From contig CM019715.1 in assembly GCA_009760885.1 (NCBI GenBank), positions 25,624,522 to 25,688,521 on the forward strand: a DNA stretch of 64,000 bases, in the 5' to 3' direction. This DNA comes from Achatina immaculata (Eukaryota > Mollusca > Gastropoda > Stylommatophora > Achatinidae). The first letter of the stretch is position 1; every line of letters starts with the position of its first letter. The notes beneath the pieces are model-generated. The model was given only the letters and a program-made list of their open reading frames with translations, was not told the origin of the DNA and ran no database searches. The translations under genes and the position numbers were made by a program. Below are positions 51,201 to 54,345 of the stretch, piece by piece.

Positions 51201-53070
51201 TGAAATAAGGATTGTAGTGATCCCTATCATGATGTGAATGAAATAAGGACTGTAGTGATCCCTCACAAAGATATGCAAGATAAAATAAACAAGTTAACCC
51301 AGAATGCAAACAACATAGGACTAAAGATCAACGTAGGAAAGACAAAGTTAATGAAGCAAAATGTGAAGAACAGAAATGTACTCAGAGTAGATAACAAGTT
51401 AGTGGAGGAGGTCAACGAATTTGTATACCTTGGCAGCAGAGTAGTAGAAAATGGAGACAGCACAGAGGACATCAACAGCAGACTTACTAGAGCAAACCAG
51501 GCTTTTGCAATGCTACAGAATATATGGAAATCAAATAAACTAAGCATAAATATGAAAATCAGGATATTTAATGTTCTAAGTGTACTACTCTATGGAAGTG
51601 AATGCTGGAAAATCACCAAAACCATAGAAAACAAGTTGAATTCTTTCCAGACTAAATGTTTACGTAGAATTAAAAAAATATTTTGGCCAAACACCATAAG
51701 AAATAACATCTTATTGGCAGAAATGCAGATGAAACCACTGACAACAATTATTGAGGAAAGACGCTGGCGATGGTTGGGACATGTGCTCCGAATGACTGAC
51801 AACTCACTACCAAAAATAGCACTAAGATGGACACCACAGGGGAGCAGAAGTAAGGGTAGACCAAAAGAGACATGGAGAAGAACAACAGAAAGGATGTTGA
51901 GCAATAGAGGGCTCACCTGGGCAAGAGCAGAAAAAAAGGCGAAAGACAGGCATTTGTGGAAAACCCTTGCGGAAGCCCCATGTGCCCTGGGCACTTAAGG
52001 TCCAGAGAGAGAGAGTGATCCCTGTCACGGTGTGAATGAAATAAGGACTGTAGTGATCCTTGTCATGGTGTGAATGAAATAAGGATTGTAGTGATCCCTA
52101 TCATGGTATGAATGAAATAAAGATTGTAGTGATCCCTGTCATGATGTGAATGAAATAAGGATTGTAGTGATCCCTATCATGATGTGAATGAAATAAGGAT
52201 TGTAGTGATCCTTGTCATGGTGTGAATGAAATAAAGACAGTGATGATCCCTGTCACGGTATGAATGAAATAAGGACTGTAGTGATCCTTGTCATGGTGTG
52301 AATGAAATAAGGATTGTAGTGATCCTTGTCATGGTATGAATGAAATAAGGATTGTAGTGATCCTTGTCATGGTGTGAATGAAATAAGGATTGTAGTGATC
52401 CTTGTCATGGTGTGAATGAAATAAGGACTGTAGTGATCCTTGTCATGGTATGAATGAAATAAGGATTGTAGTGATCCTTGTTACTGTGTGAATGAAATAA
52501 GGACAGCGATGATCTCTGTCATGGTATGAATGAAATAAGGACTGTAGTGATCCTTGTCATGGTGTGAATGAAATAAGGATTGTATTGATCCTTGTCATGG
52601 TGTGAATGAAATAAGGACAGCGATGATCCCTGTCATGGTATGAATGAAATAAGGACTGTAGTGATCCTTGTCATGGTGTGAATGAAATAAGGACTGTAGT
52701 GATCCTTGTCATGGTGTGAATGAAATAAGGATTGTATTGATCCTTGTCATGGTGTGAATGAAATAAGGACAGCGATGATCCCTGTCACGGTATGAATGAA
52801 ATAAGGACTGTAGTGATCCTTGTCATGGTATGAATGAAACAAGGACTGTAGTGATCCCCATCATTTTCATGTTGCAGTCCTTATGTTCAGCCTTATCCAC
52901 ATAATTACCTCATAAACTAGAACTAACTACCTGTTTACTGGAATCTGGAATGAAAATGACAATAGCTGGTTCCAGAAAGGATCCATGGGATCTATGGCTT
53001 CCTGCCCAGACAGTCTTTTCAGGTACTCATTGCTGGAGAGCTCACTAAGACTGCTGCTCATGGCTCCCAT
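9575..53070 (-). CDS. DYM: Dymeclin, complete coding region in 15 exons
   Basis: Dymeclin is a peripheral protein that cycles between cytosol and Golgi and supports Golgi organisation and ER-Golgi traffic; in humans its loss causes Dyggve-Melchior-Clausen dysplasia (family knowledge). I joined 15 exons by GT/AG sites and reading phase: 52931-53070, 50483-50629, 47115-47242, 44909-44999, 43231-43356, 41330-41463, 37867-38055, 32035-32216, 30391-30516, 28959-29072, 24707-24801, 21915-22035, 18967-19149, 14414-14527 and 9575-9742. They total 2058 nt, or 685 residues plus stop, against about 669 in human. The N-terminus [18 protein letters not shown] matches the dymeclin start and keeps Gly2, the human myristoylation site. 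Strong blocks are [51 protein letters not shown] and [13 protein letters not shown]. Exons 10, 11 and 13 each have a second intact copy, and exon 5 has seeded a satellite. No non-coding 5' exon or promoter was recognised. Confidence 0.95.
9905..11246. repeat. 28-bp minisatellite in DYM intron 14, part 1
   Basis: Roughly 45 diverged units of ATGAGGATACAAGGTATAAC plus TCAGAGAC. It continues at 12587-13115 after a mariner insertion that splits it. Confidence 0.9.
11247..12586 (-). mobile_element. mariner transposon, copy A, inserted in the 28-bp array
   Basis: Inverted ends TGAGGGGTGATCAATAAG and CTTATCAATCACCCCTCA, with TA duplicated outside each end (11245-11246 and 12587-12588). Transposase fragments on the minus strand are [17 protein letters not shown] (11926-11699), [13 protein letters not shown] and [13 protein letters not shown] (11617-11363). 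These are the mariner catalytic blocks, but they lie in different frames, so the gene is dead. Confidence 0.93.
12304..12373 (-). mobile_element. 70-bp LINE 3' tail inside mariner A
   Basis: Only the last 70 bp of a LINE, with its ATAAGATATAAGAT-type tail. It is flanked by the 12-bp target duplication TAGCGAATGACT (12292-12303 and 12374-12385). The same 3' end terminates the longer copies at 35270-35770 and 53.4-53.9 kb. Confidence 0.9.
12587..13115. repeat. 28-bp minisatellite in DYM intron 14, part 2
   Basis: Same ATGAGGATACAAGGTATAAC units as 9905-11246, resuming directly after the mariner right end. Confidence 0.9.
13120..13425 (-). pseudogene. Mariner-like transposase remnant, internally deleted
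   Basis: Minus-strand reading gives [20 protein letters not shown] (helix-turn-helix-like) near 13420-13340 and [15 protein letters not shown] (transposase C-terminus) near 13290-13230. The catalytic centre between them is missing. Confidence 0.5.
13450..13680. repeat. ~20-bp minisatellite
   Basis: About eleven units of CTGTGTGGATTATACTTACT with shorter variants. Confidence 0.85.
13681..14413. other. DYM intron 14 remainder, nothing recognised
   Basis: No element or coding signal identified apart from the exon 14 donor at its right end. Confidence 0.4.
14414..14527 (-). CDS. DYM: DYM exon 14, residues 593-630
   Basis: Acceptor TCCACAG and donor CTGAAG|GTAAGG. It encodes [20 protein letters not shown] and [17 protein letters not shown], matching human ISFFSSRLLQAGAELSVE and VALPKDRLK. 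Phase 0 in and out. Confidence 0.95.
14640..14855 (+). mobile_element. SINE, mollusc-type
   Basis: B-box-like GTTTCGAATCCGGCCC, interrupted upstream by a G run and (GT)n. The body CTCTAGTGTGTGCTGACAGG and GCACTAGCACCATATCCC matches the copies at 7.3 and 20.4 kb. Confidence 0.6.
15147..15805. repeat. 42-bp minisatellite, open in several frames
   Basis: About 16 units of CTGGACAGCTATGGAATCAT plus GCTTCTCCATTTCTGTGAAATT. Because 42 is a multiple of three, one plus frame (277 codons), a second plus frame (131) and a minus frame (268 codons, repeat [14 protein letters not shown]) all stay open. There are no splice sites or homology to suggest a real protein. Confidence 0.92.
15815..15980 (-). pseudogene. 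LINE RT C-terminal remnant
   Basis: The minus strand reads [24 protein letters not shown] sequence, resembling the GHV(T/M)R ... G(K/R) tail seen in the LINE copies at 25.9 and 28.2 kb. Short and decayed. Confidence 0.4.
15985..16215. repeat. Tandem CTGAAAGTTCTCTGAGGACC units with (GT)n
   Basis: Four copies of TTCTGAAAGTTCTCTGAGGA separated by variable (TG)n stretches. Confidence 0.8.
16345..16490. repeat. (CT)n/(TCTG)n-rich microsatellite
   Basis: Low-complexity pyrimidine tract next to the duplication left breakpoint. Similar tracts fill 16870-17295 and 18526-18935. All Ser/Leu/Cys-rich ORFs in them are artefacts. Confidence 0.9.
17330..17512 (-). CDS. DYM: DYM exon 13, duplicate copy
   Basis: Second intact copy with the same protein sequence and splice sites, 1637 bp downstream, inside the tandem duplication 16454-18107/18108-19744. 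Because the exon is phase 0-0 and 183 nt, inclusion of both would add 61 residues in frame; mutually exclusive use is also possible. An assembly duplicate is not excluded. Confidence 0.6.
17719..17843. repeat. 26-bp minisatellite, first block
   Basis: Units of TTAAGTGTGTGGAGGACCAT plus CCATGC. The block recurs at 19356-19480 through the duplication and resumes at 20192-20337 beyond the MITE. Confidence 0.85.
17840..18107. mobile_element. piggyBac-type MITE, truncated duplicate
   Basis: Left 268 bp of the MITE at 19477-20191, cut by the tandem-duplication junction at 18107/18108. Confidence 0.85.
18108..19744. repeat. 1.64-kb tandem duplication, copy 2 (contains DYM exon 13)
   Basis: Head-to-tail second copy. 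Its right end runs straight into the rest of the MITE, showing that the duplication post-dates the MITE insertion. Confidence 0.9.
18967..19149 (-). CDS. DYM: DYM exon 13, upstream copy, residues 532-592
   Basis: Acceptor GTCCCCAG and donor GACACT|GTAAGT, 183 nt, phase 0 in and out. It encodes [32 protein letters not shown] and [13 protein letters not shown], matching human [17 protein letters not shown] and HPSFQDIMQNIDL. An identical exon lies at 17330-17512. Confidence 0.9.
19477..20191. mobile_element. piggyBac-type MITE with TTAA target duplication
   Basis: TTAA-CTCTTCCCGTGCG at the left and CGCACGGAAAGAG-TTAA at the right. It is inserted at a TTAA inside a 26-bp minisatellite unit, which resumes on the far side. 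No coding capacity. The family recurs at 34788-36002 and 56688-57383. The superfamily call rests on TTAA and the TIRs. Confidence 0.8.
20192..20337. repeat. 26-bp minisatellite, second block
   Basis: Same GTGTGGAGGACCATCCATGC units, separated from the first block by the MITE. Confidence 0.85.
20365..20455 (+). mobile_element. SINE 3' fragment
   Basis: TGCTGACAGGTCAAGGAGGA and ACACTAGCACCATATTCCCT match the body of the copies at 7.3 and 14.7 kb. Confidence 0.5.
20655..20748 (-). mobile_element. tRNA-like SINE head
   Basis: The minus strand has TGGCTGGATCGCTAAAGACG (A-box-like) and GGGTTCAATCCCGGG (B box) spaced as in a tRNA. There is no proper cloverleaf, so it is a SINE head or relic, not a tRNA gene. 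Confidence 0.55.
20772..21794 (-). pseudogene. Retrotransposon C-terminus: zinc knuckle plus restriction-like endonuclease
   Basis: One frame runs from 21794 to 20772 with a single TAG at 21333-21335. Before the stop are [20 protein letters not shown] and [19 protein letters not shown] (CxxC...H...C knuckle). After it are [20 protein letters not shown] and a K-rich helix, the PD...E pattern of restriction-like nucleases, then AVEVGARGF. The layout fits the C-terminus of R2/NeSL/CRE-type non-LTR elements. No RT is present, so it is a 5'-truncated copy. The exact clade is uncertain. Confidence 0.6.
21915..22035 (-). CDS. DYM: DYM exon 12, residues 491-531
   Basis: Acceptor CTACCCAG and donor GATTAT|GTAAGG. 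It encodes [19 protein letters not shown], matching human LFSLLSKKHNKVLEQATQS, then an acidic/Gln-rich linker [15 protein letters not shown] in place of the human SSNDVPLPDY. Phase out 0. Confidence 0.93.
22036..22560. other. DYM intron 11, nothing recognised
   Basis: AT-rich sequence between exon 12 and the repeat at 22565. Confidence 0.35.
22565..22880 (-). repeat. Unclassified ~330-bp interspersed repeat, copy 2
   Basis: Shares GTTGAGGCACAGC, TGGGAGTGGGTTATGGCAGT and GTCTTGGTCAGCTGTGGGTT (minus strand) with the other copies. Confidence 0.65.
23391..23592. repeat. 31-bp minisatellite
   Basis: Six units of CAAAAGGATGAACTATACTG plus AACATCTGAAA. Confidence 0.88.
23606..23862 (+). mobile_element. 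SINE, decayed
   Basis: Head GGCCTGACCGGCCAAGTAGT, then AACATGGGTACCAGGTCCC and ACCCTCTAGTGAACAAATAG, in the order seen in other SINE copies. A G/T homopolymer run interrupts it. Confidence 0.5.
24150..24380 (+). repeat. Unclassified ~330-bp repeat, copies 3 (24.2 kb) and 4 (26.3 kb)
   Basis: GCTGTGGAGATGTTGAGGCA, ATGGCAGCTATTTTTTCAGT and CCAGGCTAGACCTGC. The duplicated counterpart lies at 26270-26500. Confidence 0.65.
24707..24801 (-). CDS. DYM: DYM exon 11, downstream copy, residues 460-490
   Basis: Acceptor CACCAG and donor ATCAA|GTGAGT. It encodes [19 protein letters not shown] then [11 protein letters not shown], one of the best conserved dymeclin segments. Phase in 0, out 2. I used this copy for the model because it is nearest exon 12, but the two are equivalent. 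Confidence 0.88.
24890..25395 (+). pseudogene. LINE RT C-terminal fragment
   Basis: Reads [35 protein letters not shown], then [22 protein letters not shown] and [12 protein letters not shown], the usual LINE C-terminal order, with stops. It ends in a GAAGAA-rich tail. Duplicate at 26996-27495. Confidence 0.75.
25631..26013. repeat. Rearranged duplication, segment B
   Basis: Matches B' at 27937-28320. The minus strand carries a LINE remnant ([19 protein letters not shown] in the B' copy). At 26013 it joins A' directly. Confidence 0.88.
26014..27575. repeat. Rearranged duplication, segment A' (contains DYM exon 11 duplicate)
   Basis: Copy of 23868-25470, including the LINE fragment (26996-27495). 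It ends AGTAGCTTTAATATA and then jumps to segment C' sequence. Confidence 0.9.
26826..26920 (-). CDS. DYM: DYM exon 11, duplicate copy
   Basis: Same coding sequence, acceptor and donor as 24707-24801, offset 2119 bp. It is 95 nt long, phase 0 in and 2 out, so including both exon 11 copies in one transcript would break the frame. Only one can be used productively. It is upstream in transcript order, next to the exon 10 duplicate. Confidence 0.6.
27576..27940. repeat. Rearranged duplication, segment C' (contains DYM exon 10 duplicate)
   Basis: 365-bp copy of 28836-29200 with only a few substitutions. It joins B' through the shared AAAGAAGA. Confidence 0.92.
27699..27812 (-). CDS. DYM: DYM exon 10, duplicate copy
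   Basis: Same 114-nt exon with identical coding content, acceptor and donor, inside the duplicated block 27576-27940. As a phase 0-0 exon it could be spliced in alongside exon 10, giving a 38-residue in-frame repeat, or used instead of it. Whether it is expressed cannot be told from sequence. Assembly duplication is the alternative. Confidence 0.6.
27937..28320. repeat. Rearranged duplication, segment B'
   Basis: Copy of 25631-26013, followed by unique sequence (28321-28560) that presumably continued B in the ancestral order. Confidence 0.88.
28565..28805 (+). mobile_element. SINE, tRNA-headed
   Basis: GGCCTGGTTGGCCATCTAGT and the B box GGGTTGAAGTCCC, then AAAATGGGTACCAGAGAAA and ATGACACTGACCACATCACA. 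Confidence 0.65.
28836..29200. repeat. Rearranged duplication, segment C (contains DYM exon 10)
   Basis: Presumed original of C'. Flanked left by a C-run and right by LINE sequence. Confidence 0.9.
28959..29072 (-). CDS. DYM: DYM exon 10, upstream copy, residues 422-459
   Basis: Acceptor ATTTCAG and donor ATGAGG|GTAAGA, 114 nt, phase 0 in and out. It encodes [19 protein letters not shown] and [14 protein letters not shown] second copy with the same protein sequence lies 1260 bp downstream at 27699-27812. Either copy alone, or both together, keeps the frame. Confidence 0.9.
29208..29495 (+). pseudogene. LINE 3' end, decayed
   Basis: Same family as 53.4 kb: [24 protein letters not shown] reading and the 3' end GGGACAGGAAGGATGTAAGA. 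Many substitutions and an A-run. Confidence 0.75.
29496..29859. other. DYM intron 9 segment, nothing recognised
   Basis: No repeat or coding homology noticed. Confidence 0.35.
29860..30310. repeat. 33-bp minisatellite
   Basis: About 13 units of GAATCTTTATTAGGATGACT plus GAAACAAGAACAT. The [10 protein letters not shown] repeat ORFs on the minus strand are artefacts of it. Confidence 0.88.
30391..30516 (-). CDS. DYM: DYM exon 9, residues 380-421
   Basis: Acceptor CCACCAG and donor GAAATT|GTAAGT. It encodes [20 protein letters not shown] and [20 protein letters not shown], near-identical in pattern to human PILEILYHVEERNSHHVYM. Phase 0 in and out. Confidence 0.96.
30568..30870 (-). pseudogene. 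LINE RT C-terminus with (GAT)n tail
   Basis: The minus strand encodes [36 protein letters not shown] and [12 protein letters not shown] before a stop, then (GAT)n at 30568-30598. The pattern is that of the terminal part of a non-LTR polymerase. 5'-truncated. Confidence 0.85.
30871..32034. other. DYM intron 8, AT-rich, nothing recognised
   Basis: No element identified apart from (ATG)n near 31990. Confidence 0.35.
32035..32216 (-). CDS. DYM: DYM exon 8, residues 319-379
   Basis: Acceptor ATTGCAG and donor CAGTTG|GTGAGT. It encodes [20 protein letters not shown] and [19 protein letters not shown], matching human DQATLLLYTLLHQN and RTYMLARTDMENL. Phase out 0. Confidence 0.96.
32271..32530 (+). 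mobile_element. SINE, tRNA-headed
   Basis: A box GATGTAGTGGTTAGTGCACT, B box TGGTTCAATTC, body AAAATGGGTACCTGG and 3' end CATGCAAATGCTATGGAC. The same family as the clean copy at 59 kb. Possible 7-bp duplication ATGATAT. Confidence 0.8.
32640..32905. repeat. ~40-bp minisatellite
   Basis: Six units of CTTCCTGTTTTAAAACTTTC plus CTATAAAAAGTAGAATAAAG. Confidence 0.88.
32906..33539. other. DYM intron 7 segment, nothing recognised
   Basis: AT-rich. Confidence 0.35.
33540..34010. repeat. ~30-bp minisatellite
   Basis: About 15 diverged units of GAAAATATAACAAATATTGG plus TGACAATAAT. The Tyr/Ile/Cys-rich minus-strand ORFs are artefacts. Confidence 0.85.
34011..34787. other. DYM intron 7 segment, nothing recognised
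   Basis: No element or gene identified. Confidence 0.35.
34788..36002. mobile_element. piggyBac-type MITE carrying a LINE insertion
   Basis: Starts TTAA-CTCTTTCCCTGCC and ends near GGCCAGGGAAATAG-TTCAA, where the right TTAA has decayed. Removing the LINE at 35270-35770 leaves a sequence colinear with the MITE at 56688-57383. Confidence 0.8.
35270..35770 (-). mobile_element. LINE 3' end inserted in the MITE
   Basis: 501 bp flanked by the 11-bp target duplication CTAAAAACATC (35259-35269 and 35771-35781). It encodes an intact C-terminal RT piece: [73 protein letters not shown] and [16 protein letters not shown], then a GATATAAGATATAAGAT tail. The 5' end is truncated. Confidence 0.93.
36058..36228 (+). 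mobile_element. SINE, tRNA-headed, short
   Basis: A-box-like CATGGTCTCAGGGTTAGATG and B box AAGTTCAAATCCCACC, then GGTAGTGGTACTGACCATCC. Confidence 0.55.
36229..37489. other. DYM intron 7 segment, nothing recognised
   Basis: Short ORFs at 36273-36494 and 37051-37284 show no recognisable homology. Confidence 0.35.
37490..37665. repeat. ~42-bp minisatellite, 4 units
   Basis: Diverged units around GAAGACAGGATAAATG and GCTTAAGGTTAAATGTT-like text. Confidence 0.7.
37867..38055 (-). CDS. DYM: DYM exon 7, residues 256-318
   Basis: Acceptor TTTCCAG and donor CACAAG|GTAAGT. It encodes [27 protein letters not shown] and [10 protein letters not shown], all clear dymeclin blocks (human LWTVFTLG, LANQSLLLLLVLANL, NPYRQAIMSF). 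Phase out 1. Confidence 0.96.
38406..39258 (-). mobile_element. Mariner-like element, internally deleted
   Basis: TA-TGAGGGTTGCTCCAAAAGTA at the left and CTTTCGGAGTGACCCTTG-TA at the right. The minus strand keeps the transposase N-terminal helix-turn-helix ([20 protein letters not shown], 39120-38815) and the C-terminus ([15 protein letters not shown], 38707-38525). The catalytic middle is gone, so this copy is non-autonomous. Confidence 0.85.
39632..40570 (+). pseudogene. Non-LTR retrotransposon RNase H and zinc-knuckle C-terminus
   Basis: One frame is open from 39632 to the TGA near 40570 except for a TAG at 39983-39985. RNase H residues are visible: [10 protein letters not shown] (Asp), YDAEIQAI (Glu), [10 protein letters not shown] (Asp) and [12 protein letters not shown] (Asp). 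[19 protein letters not shown] follows as a CxxC...H...C knuckle. Upstream sequence (39.4-39.6 kb) is frameshifted. The arrangement fits RNase H-bearing LINE clades (I/Jockey/Loa type) as a 5'-truncated copy; the (AG)n tail near 40625 fits its 3' end. Confidence 0.85.
40838..40920 (-). mobile_element. SINE head fragment
   Basis: The minus strand reads GCTGCTTAGTGGCACGGTGG and TTAGTGTGCTTGTCTTTCAT, a decayed tRNA-like head. Confidence 0.4.
40920..41325 (-). pseudogene. LINE RT C-terminal fragment
   Basis: Minus-strand [32 protein letters not shown] and [12 protein letters not shown], followed after a frameshift by [10 protein letters not shown] and [19 protein letters not shown]. It lies immediately downstream of DYM exon 6, inside intron 6. 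Confidence 0.8.
41330..41463 (-). CDS. DYM: DYM exon 6, residues 211-255
   Basis: Acceptor AACCAG and donor GCAT|GTGAGT. It encodes [20 protein letters not shown] and [16 protein letters not shown], aligned with human KLVKTLLYNFIRQEK and QSDGGGLLYGLASGVA. Phase in 2, out 1. Confidence 0.93.
41777..43312 (-). repeat. 64-bp satellite derived from the DYM exon 5 end plus splice donor
   Basis: 24 head-to-tail units in perfect 64-bp register (starts at 41777 + 64k, no indels). On the minus strand a unit is the last 62 nt of exon 5, from ATGTTTCATACACAG to ATGCAGGGAAAATG, plus GT. The exon-proximal unit (43249-43312) is the exon itself. Donor-equivalent hexamers in the 23 other units are GTATGT (9), GTAAGT (8, one being the real donor), GCATGT (3), GTAAAT (2) and GTATAT (1). 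Units 9-16 (42289-42800) and 17-24 (42801-43312) carry the same variant order, an 8-unit 512-bp higher-order repeat. The outermost unit (41777) is the most diverged. Confidence 0.95.
43231..43356 (-). CDS. DYM: DYM exon 5, residues 169-210; its 3' half seeds a satellite
   Basis: Acceptor CCACAG and donor AAAATG|GTAAGT at 43229-43230. It encodes [29 protein letters not shown] and VYRILMQGK, aligned with human DITYEISVEAISTMVVFLS and KYLMRG. The last 62 nt, from the Met codon of IQMF to the exon end, are repeated with the donor GT in the adjoining 64-bp array. The chosen donor is the one nearest the exon and gives the correct phase (2) into exon 6. Confidence 0.93.
43357..43624. other. DYM intron 4, 3' part with exon 5 acceptor
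   Basis: AT-rich with A/T homopolymers. No element seen. Confidence 0.4.
43625..44115 (+). pseudogene. LINE RT C-terminal copy
   Basis: Same family as 62-63 kb: [40 protein letters not shown] and a decayed [17 protein letters not shown], then [17 protein letters not shown] and an ACTGACTGACTG tail. Several stops. Confidence 0.85.
44116..44908. other. DYM intron 4 segment, mostly unremarkable
   Basis: Contains a SINE 3' fragment (minus) at 44282-44335 (TGTCATGCCGTAGAGGCACA) and poly-A tracts. Nothing else recognised. Confidence 0.4.
44909..44999 (-). CDS. DYM: DYM exon 4, residues 139-168
   Basis: Acceptor TTTCTAG and donor GTTCT|GTGAGT. It encodes [20 protein letters not shown], matching human DLLEELLCCLMQLITDIPLL in position and character. 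Phase in 1, out 2, which joins exon 3 directly to exon 4. Confidence 0.92.
45062..45378. repeat. 34-bp minisatellite in 68-bp dimers
   Basis: Alternating CAGACAGAAAGATGAAGAAA and CAGACAGAAAGATGGGGGAA half-units, about nine in all. Lies just outside the exon 4 acceptor, in intron 3. Confidence 0.88.
45379..46309. other. DYM intron 3 segment, nothing firmly recognised
   Basis: Includes an exon-like open stretch at about 45710-45790 (minus) that I rejected as an exon. Confidence 0.35.
46310..46690 (-). pseudogene. LINE RT C-terminal copy
   Basis: Minus-strand [40 protein letters not shown] and the 3' end with TTGTAGGGAG-type sequence and an AATGAATG tail. Same family as 43.6 and 62 kb. Confidence 0.85.
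46691..47114. other. DYM intron 3 segment, nothing recognised
   Basis: No element seen. The exon 3 donor is at its right end. Confidence 0.35.
47115..47242 (-). CDS. DYM: DYM exon 3, residues 96-138
   Basis: Acceptor TTTTCAG and donor GATG|GTAAGA. It encodes [20 protein letters not shown], very close to human HIFIWQTHNALFIICCLLK, and ends with [11 protein letters not shown]. Phase out 1. Confidence 0.95.
47340..47950. repeat. 18-bp minisatellite
   Basis: About 34 units of CATACAGTTCTAGCATGC. The 18-bp period keeps a 216-codon plus frame (SSSMPY repeats) and minus frames (ELYGML repeats) open. No evidence for a gene. Confidence 0.93.
47960..48178 (-). mobile_element. SINE, tRNA-headed
   Basis: The minus strand starts with a tRNA-like head (GGTGTAGTGGTTAATGCCCA A box, GTTGTTCAAGTCTGG B box) and continues with the common body to CACCCTCTAGTGTGCAAACA. 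Confidence 0.65.
48179..48639. other. DYM intron 2 segment, nothing recognised
   Basis: AT-rich. Confidence 0.35.
48640..49050 (-). pseudogene. LINE RT C-terminal fragment, heavily decayed
   Basis: Minus-strand [36 protein letters not shown] and then [13 protein letters not shown], with several stops. It is a different family from the 62-kb LINE. Confidence 0.7.
49140..50270. repeat. GC-richer composite repeat, unclassified
   Basis: Two-to-three-fold internal repetition: CCCCTGGGTTAAGCC recurs near 49624, 49731 and 49995 (with variants), and GGCAACCC...CCACGCACGGCAG recurs near 49907-49965 and 50158-50221. GAGTTGGACTTTCTCA occurs twice at 49332 and 49422. No coding homology. It could be the 5' UTR of a LINE or part of a non-autonomous element. 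Confidence 0.5.
50483..50629 (-). CDS. DYM: DYM exon 2, residues 47-95
   Basis: Acceptor TTTCAAG and donor GAAGA|GTAAGT. It encodes [17 protein letters not shown], then [13 protein letters not shown] and [10 protein letters not shown], the counterpart of human TGNLGALI/ELKLSAECQ. Phase in 2, phase out 2. Confidence 0.95.
50850..52858. repeat. 38-bp minisatellite in DYM intron 1
   Basis: About 33 units of ATGAAATAAGGATTGTAGTG plus ATCCCTGTCATGGTGTGA, split by the LINE at 51264-52013. Confidence 0.93.
51264..52013 (+). mobile_element. LINE 3' end inserted in the 38-bp array
   Basis: 750 bp flanked by AGTGATCCCT (51254-51263 and 52014-52023). It carries an uninterrupted C-terminal RT frame to the stop at 51998: [95 protein letters not shown] and [18 protein letters not shown]. 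It ends in (AG)n. The intact frame suggests a young insertion. Confidence 0.93.
52931..53070 (-). CDS. DYM: DYM exon 1 (coding), residues 1-46
   Basis: Starts at the ATG of [10 protein letters not shown] and ends AACAG|GTAG, phase 2. The frame stays open upstream, but this methionine aligns with the conserved dymeclin N-terminus. It contains NEYLKRLSG and [12 protein letters not shown], dymeclin signatures. Joining to exon 2 gives PVNSSDAKLL, colinear with human without gaps. Confidence 0.93.
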
Positions 53071-53399
53071 TTTGCAGATGGTAGGCTTTTTTGGAAATAG
53101 TTCACAAGATGATATTGTCAAAAGGTCACAGTTCAGGGTAAAGTCTGTTTGTATCCACAATTTACATGTACATCCTACTCAGGAACCTGGATAATGTATA
53201 AACAAGGATGGCATTAGTACAAATGTTTATCCTCTTGGATGGGTTCGAAATTTTGGTTCTGAAAGCTAAGCTTCAGAGAAACTCTACAGCAAGGAGGCAG
53301 TAGATCCCAAAATAAGTGTTTATTTTTTTTTTTATGTTACACTATAGAATGATGGCACCTTCAATAATCTTGAGACCATATGGCATTCAAAAGTTATAA

Positions 53400-53865
53400 G
53401 CACAAAAACCAAGTTAAGACTATTCAATTCAAATGTAATATCCACCATCATTTATGCATGTGAAAGCTGGAAAACAACTAAAGAAATAGACAAGAAATTA
53501 GACTCTTTTGAAAACAAATGCCTAAGGAAAATACTCGGCATCAAGTGGAACGAATTCAAGAACAATGCAGAGATAAGACAGATGACTGAACAACAACCAA
53601 TCTCATGAGTGATCAGGAAAAGGAGATGGACATACGTTGGTCATGTGATGAGAAGGAACAATCAGAGGATCCCCAAACAAGCTATCAAGTGGAACACAAC
53701 AGGCCAAAGAAAAAGAGGTCAACCATGTGAAACTCTGAAGATGACACTGTTAAGAGAGGCCAGTTCCCTTGATGAGATCGAAAAACTCGCAGAAGACAGG
53801 AAATCTTGGCGAACTATCATCTATGTGACGTTTAGCGGCACGGGAAGGATGTAAGATGTAAGACA
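53400..53865 (+). pseudogene. LINE 3' end (same family as 35.3 kb), two copies by duplication
   Basis: Reads [34 protein letters not shown], then a stop, then [20 protein letters not shown] and GQRKRGQPCETLKMTLLREA, and ends GGATGTAAGATGTAAGA. The second copy is at 54943-55408. The 5' breakpoint (AAGTTATAAGCACAAAAACC) is almost the same as in the 35.3-kb insertion. Confidence 0.88.
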
Positions 53866-54061
53866 AAACGATGGCACAGCAATTTACAACCCCCCCCCAA
53901 AATAACCTTATCTGCCCACCAAACTGTACTGTAATGGGTAAATCATAAAATATCTAGTCTATTTTTAAAGATCAAATCTTACAGACCTTTCCTTTGTGGA
54001 AAATAAAACTGCTGGAAATCAGTATAATGATAAAAGGCATAAAAAAAAAAAAAAAAGGTAA

Positions 54062-54345
54062 AACCTCTGTTTCCATGGCACAAAGACACACTGAGGATAC
54101 AGCATTAGGCTTGTATTTTCACGACCTTCGGCACATGAAAGTGTGTTGTGGTCAGTATCACGCCTGGCCGCATTTACCTTCCCAGATGTCTCTGGTACCC
54201 GTTTTTAGAGGTTGTGGGGACCCTGGGGCCTTTCTGGGCGTGGTAGTACCAGAAAAAAATCCCTACTGCTGGGACTTGAACCTGGGTACCACCAGATTAG
54301 TAGGCCGAGCAATTAACCGCTCAGCCAACCAGGCTGCTGATAAGA
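54062..54345 (-). mobile_element. SINE, tRNA-headed (duplicated at 55605-55888)
   Basis: The minus strand starts GCCTGGTTGGCTGAGCGGTT (A box) with B box AGGTTCAAGTCCC, then AACGGGTACCAGAGACATC and a body shared with the copy at 28.6 kb. Confidence 0.8.

Noticed and set aside
53071..53160. Upstream in-frame extension of the DYM start (Met at 53160)
   Set aside because: The conserved dymeclin N-terminus begins at the MGAMSSS methionine; the extension has no homologue support.
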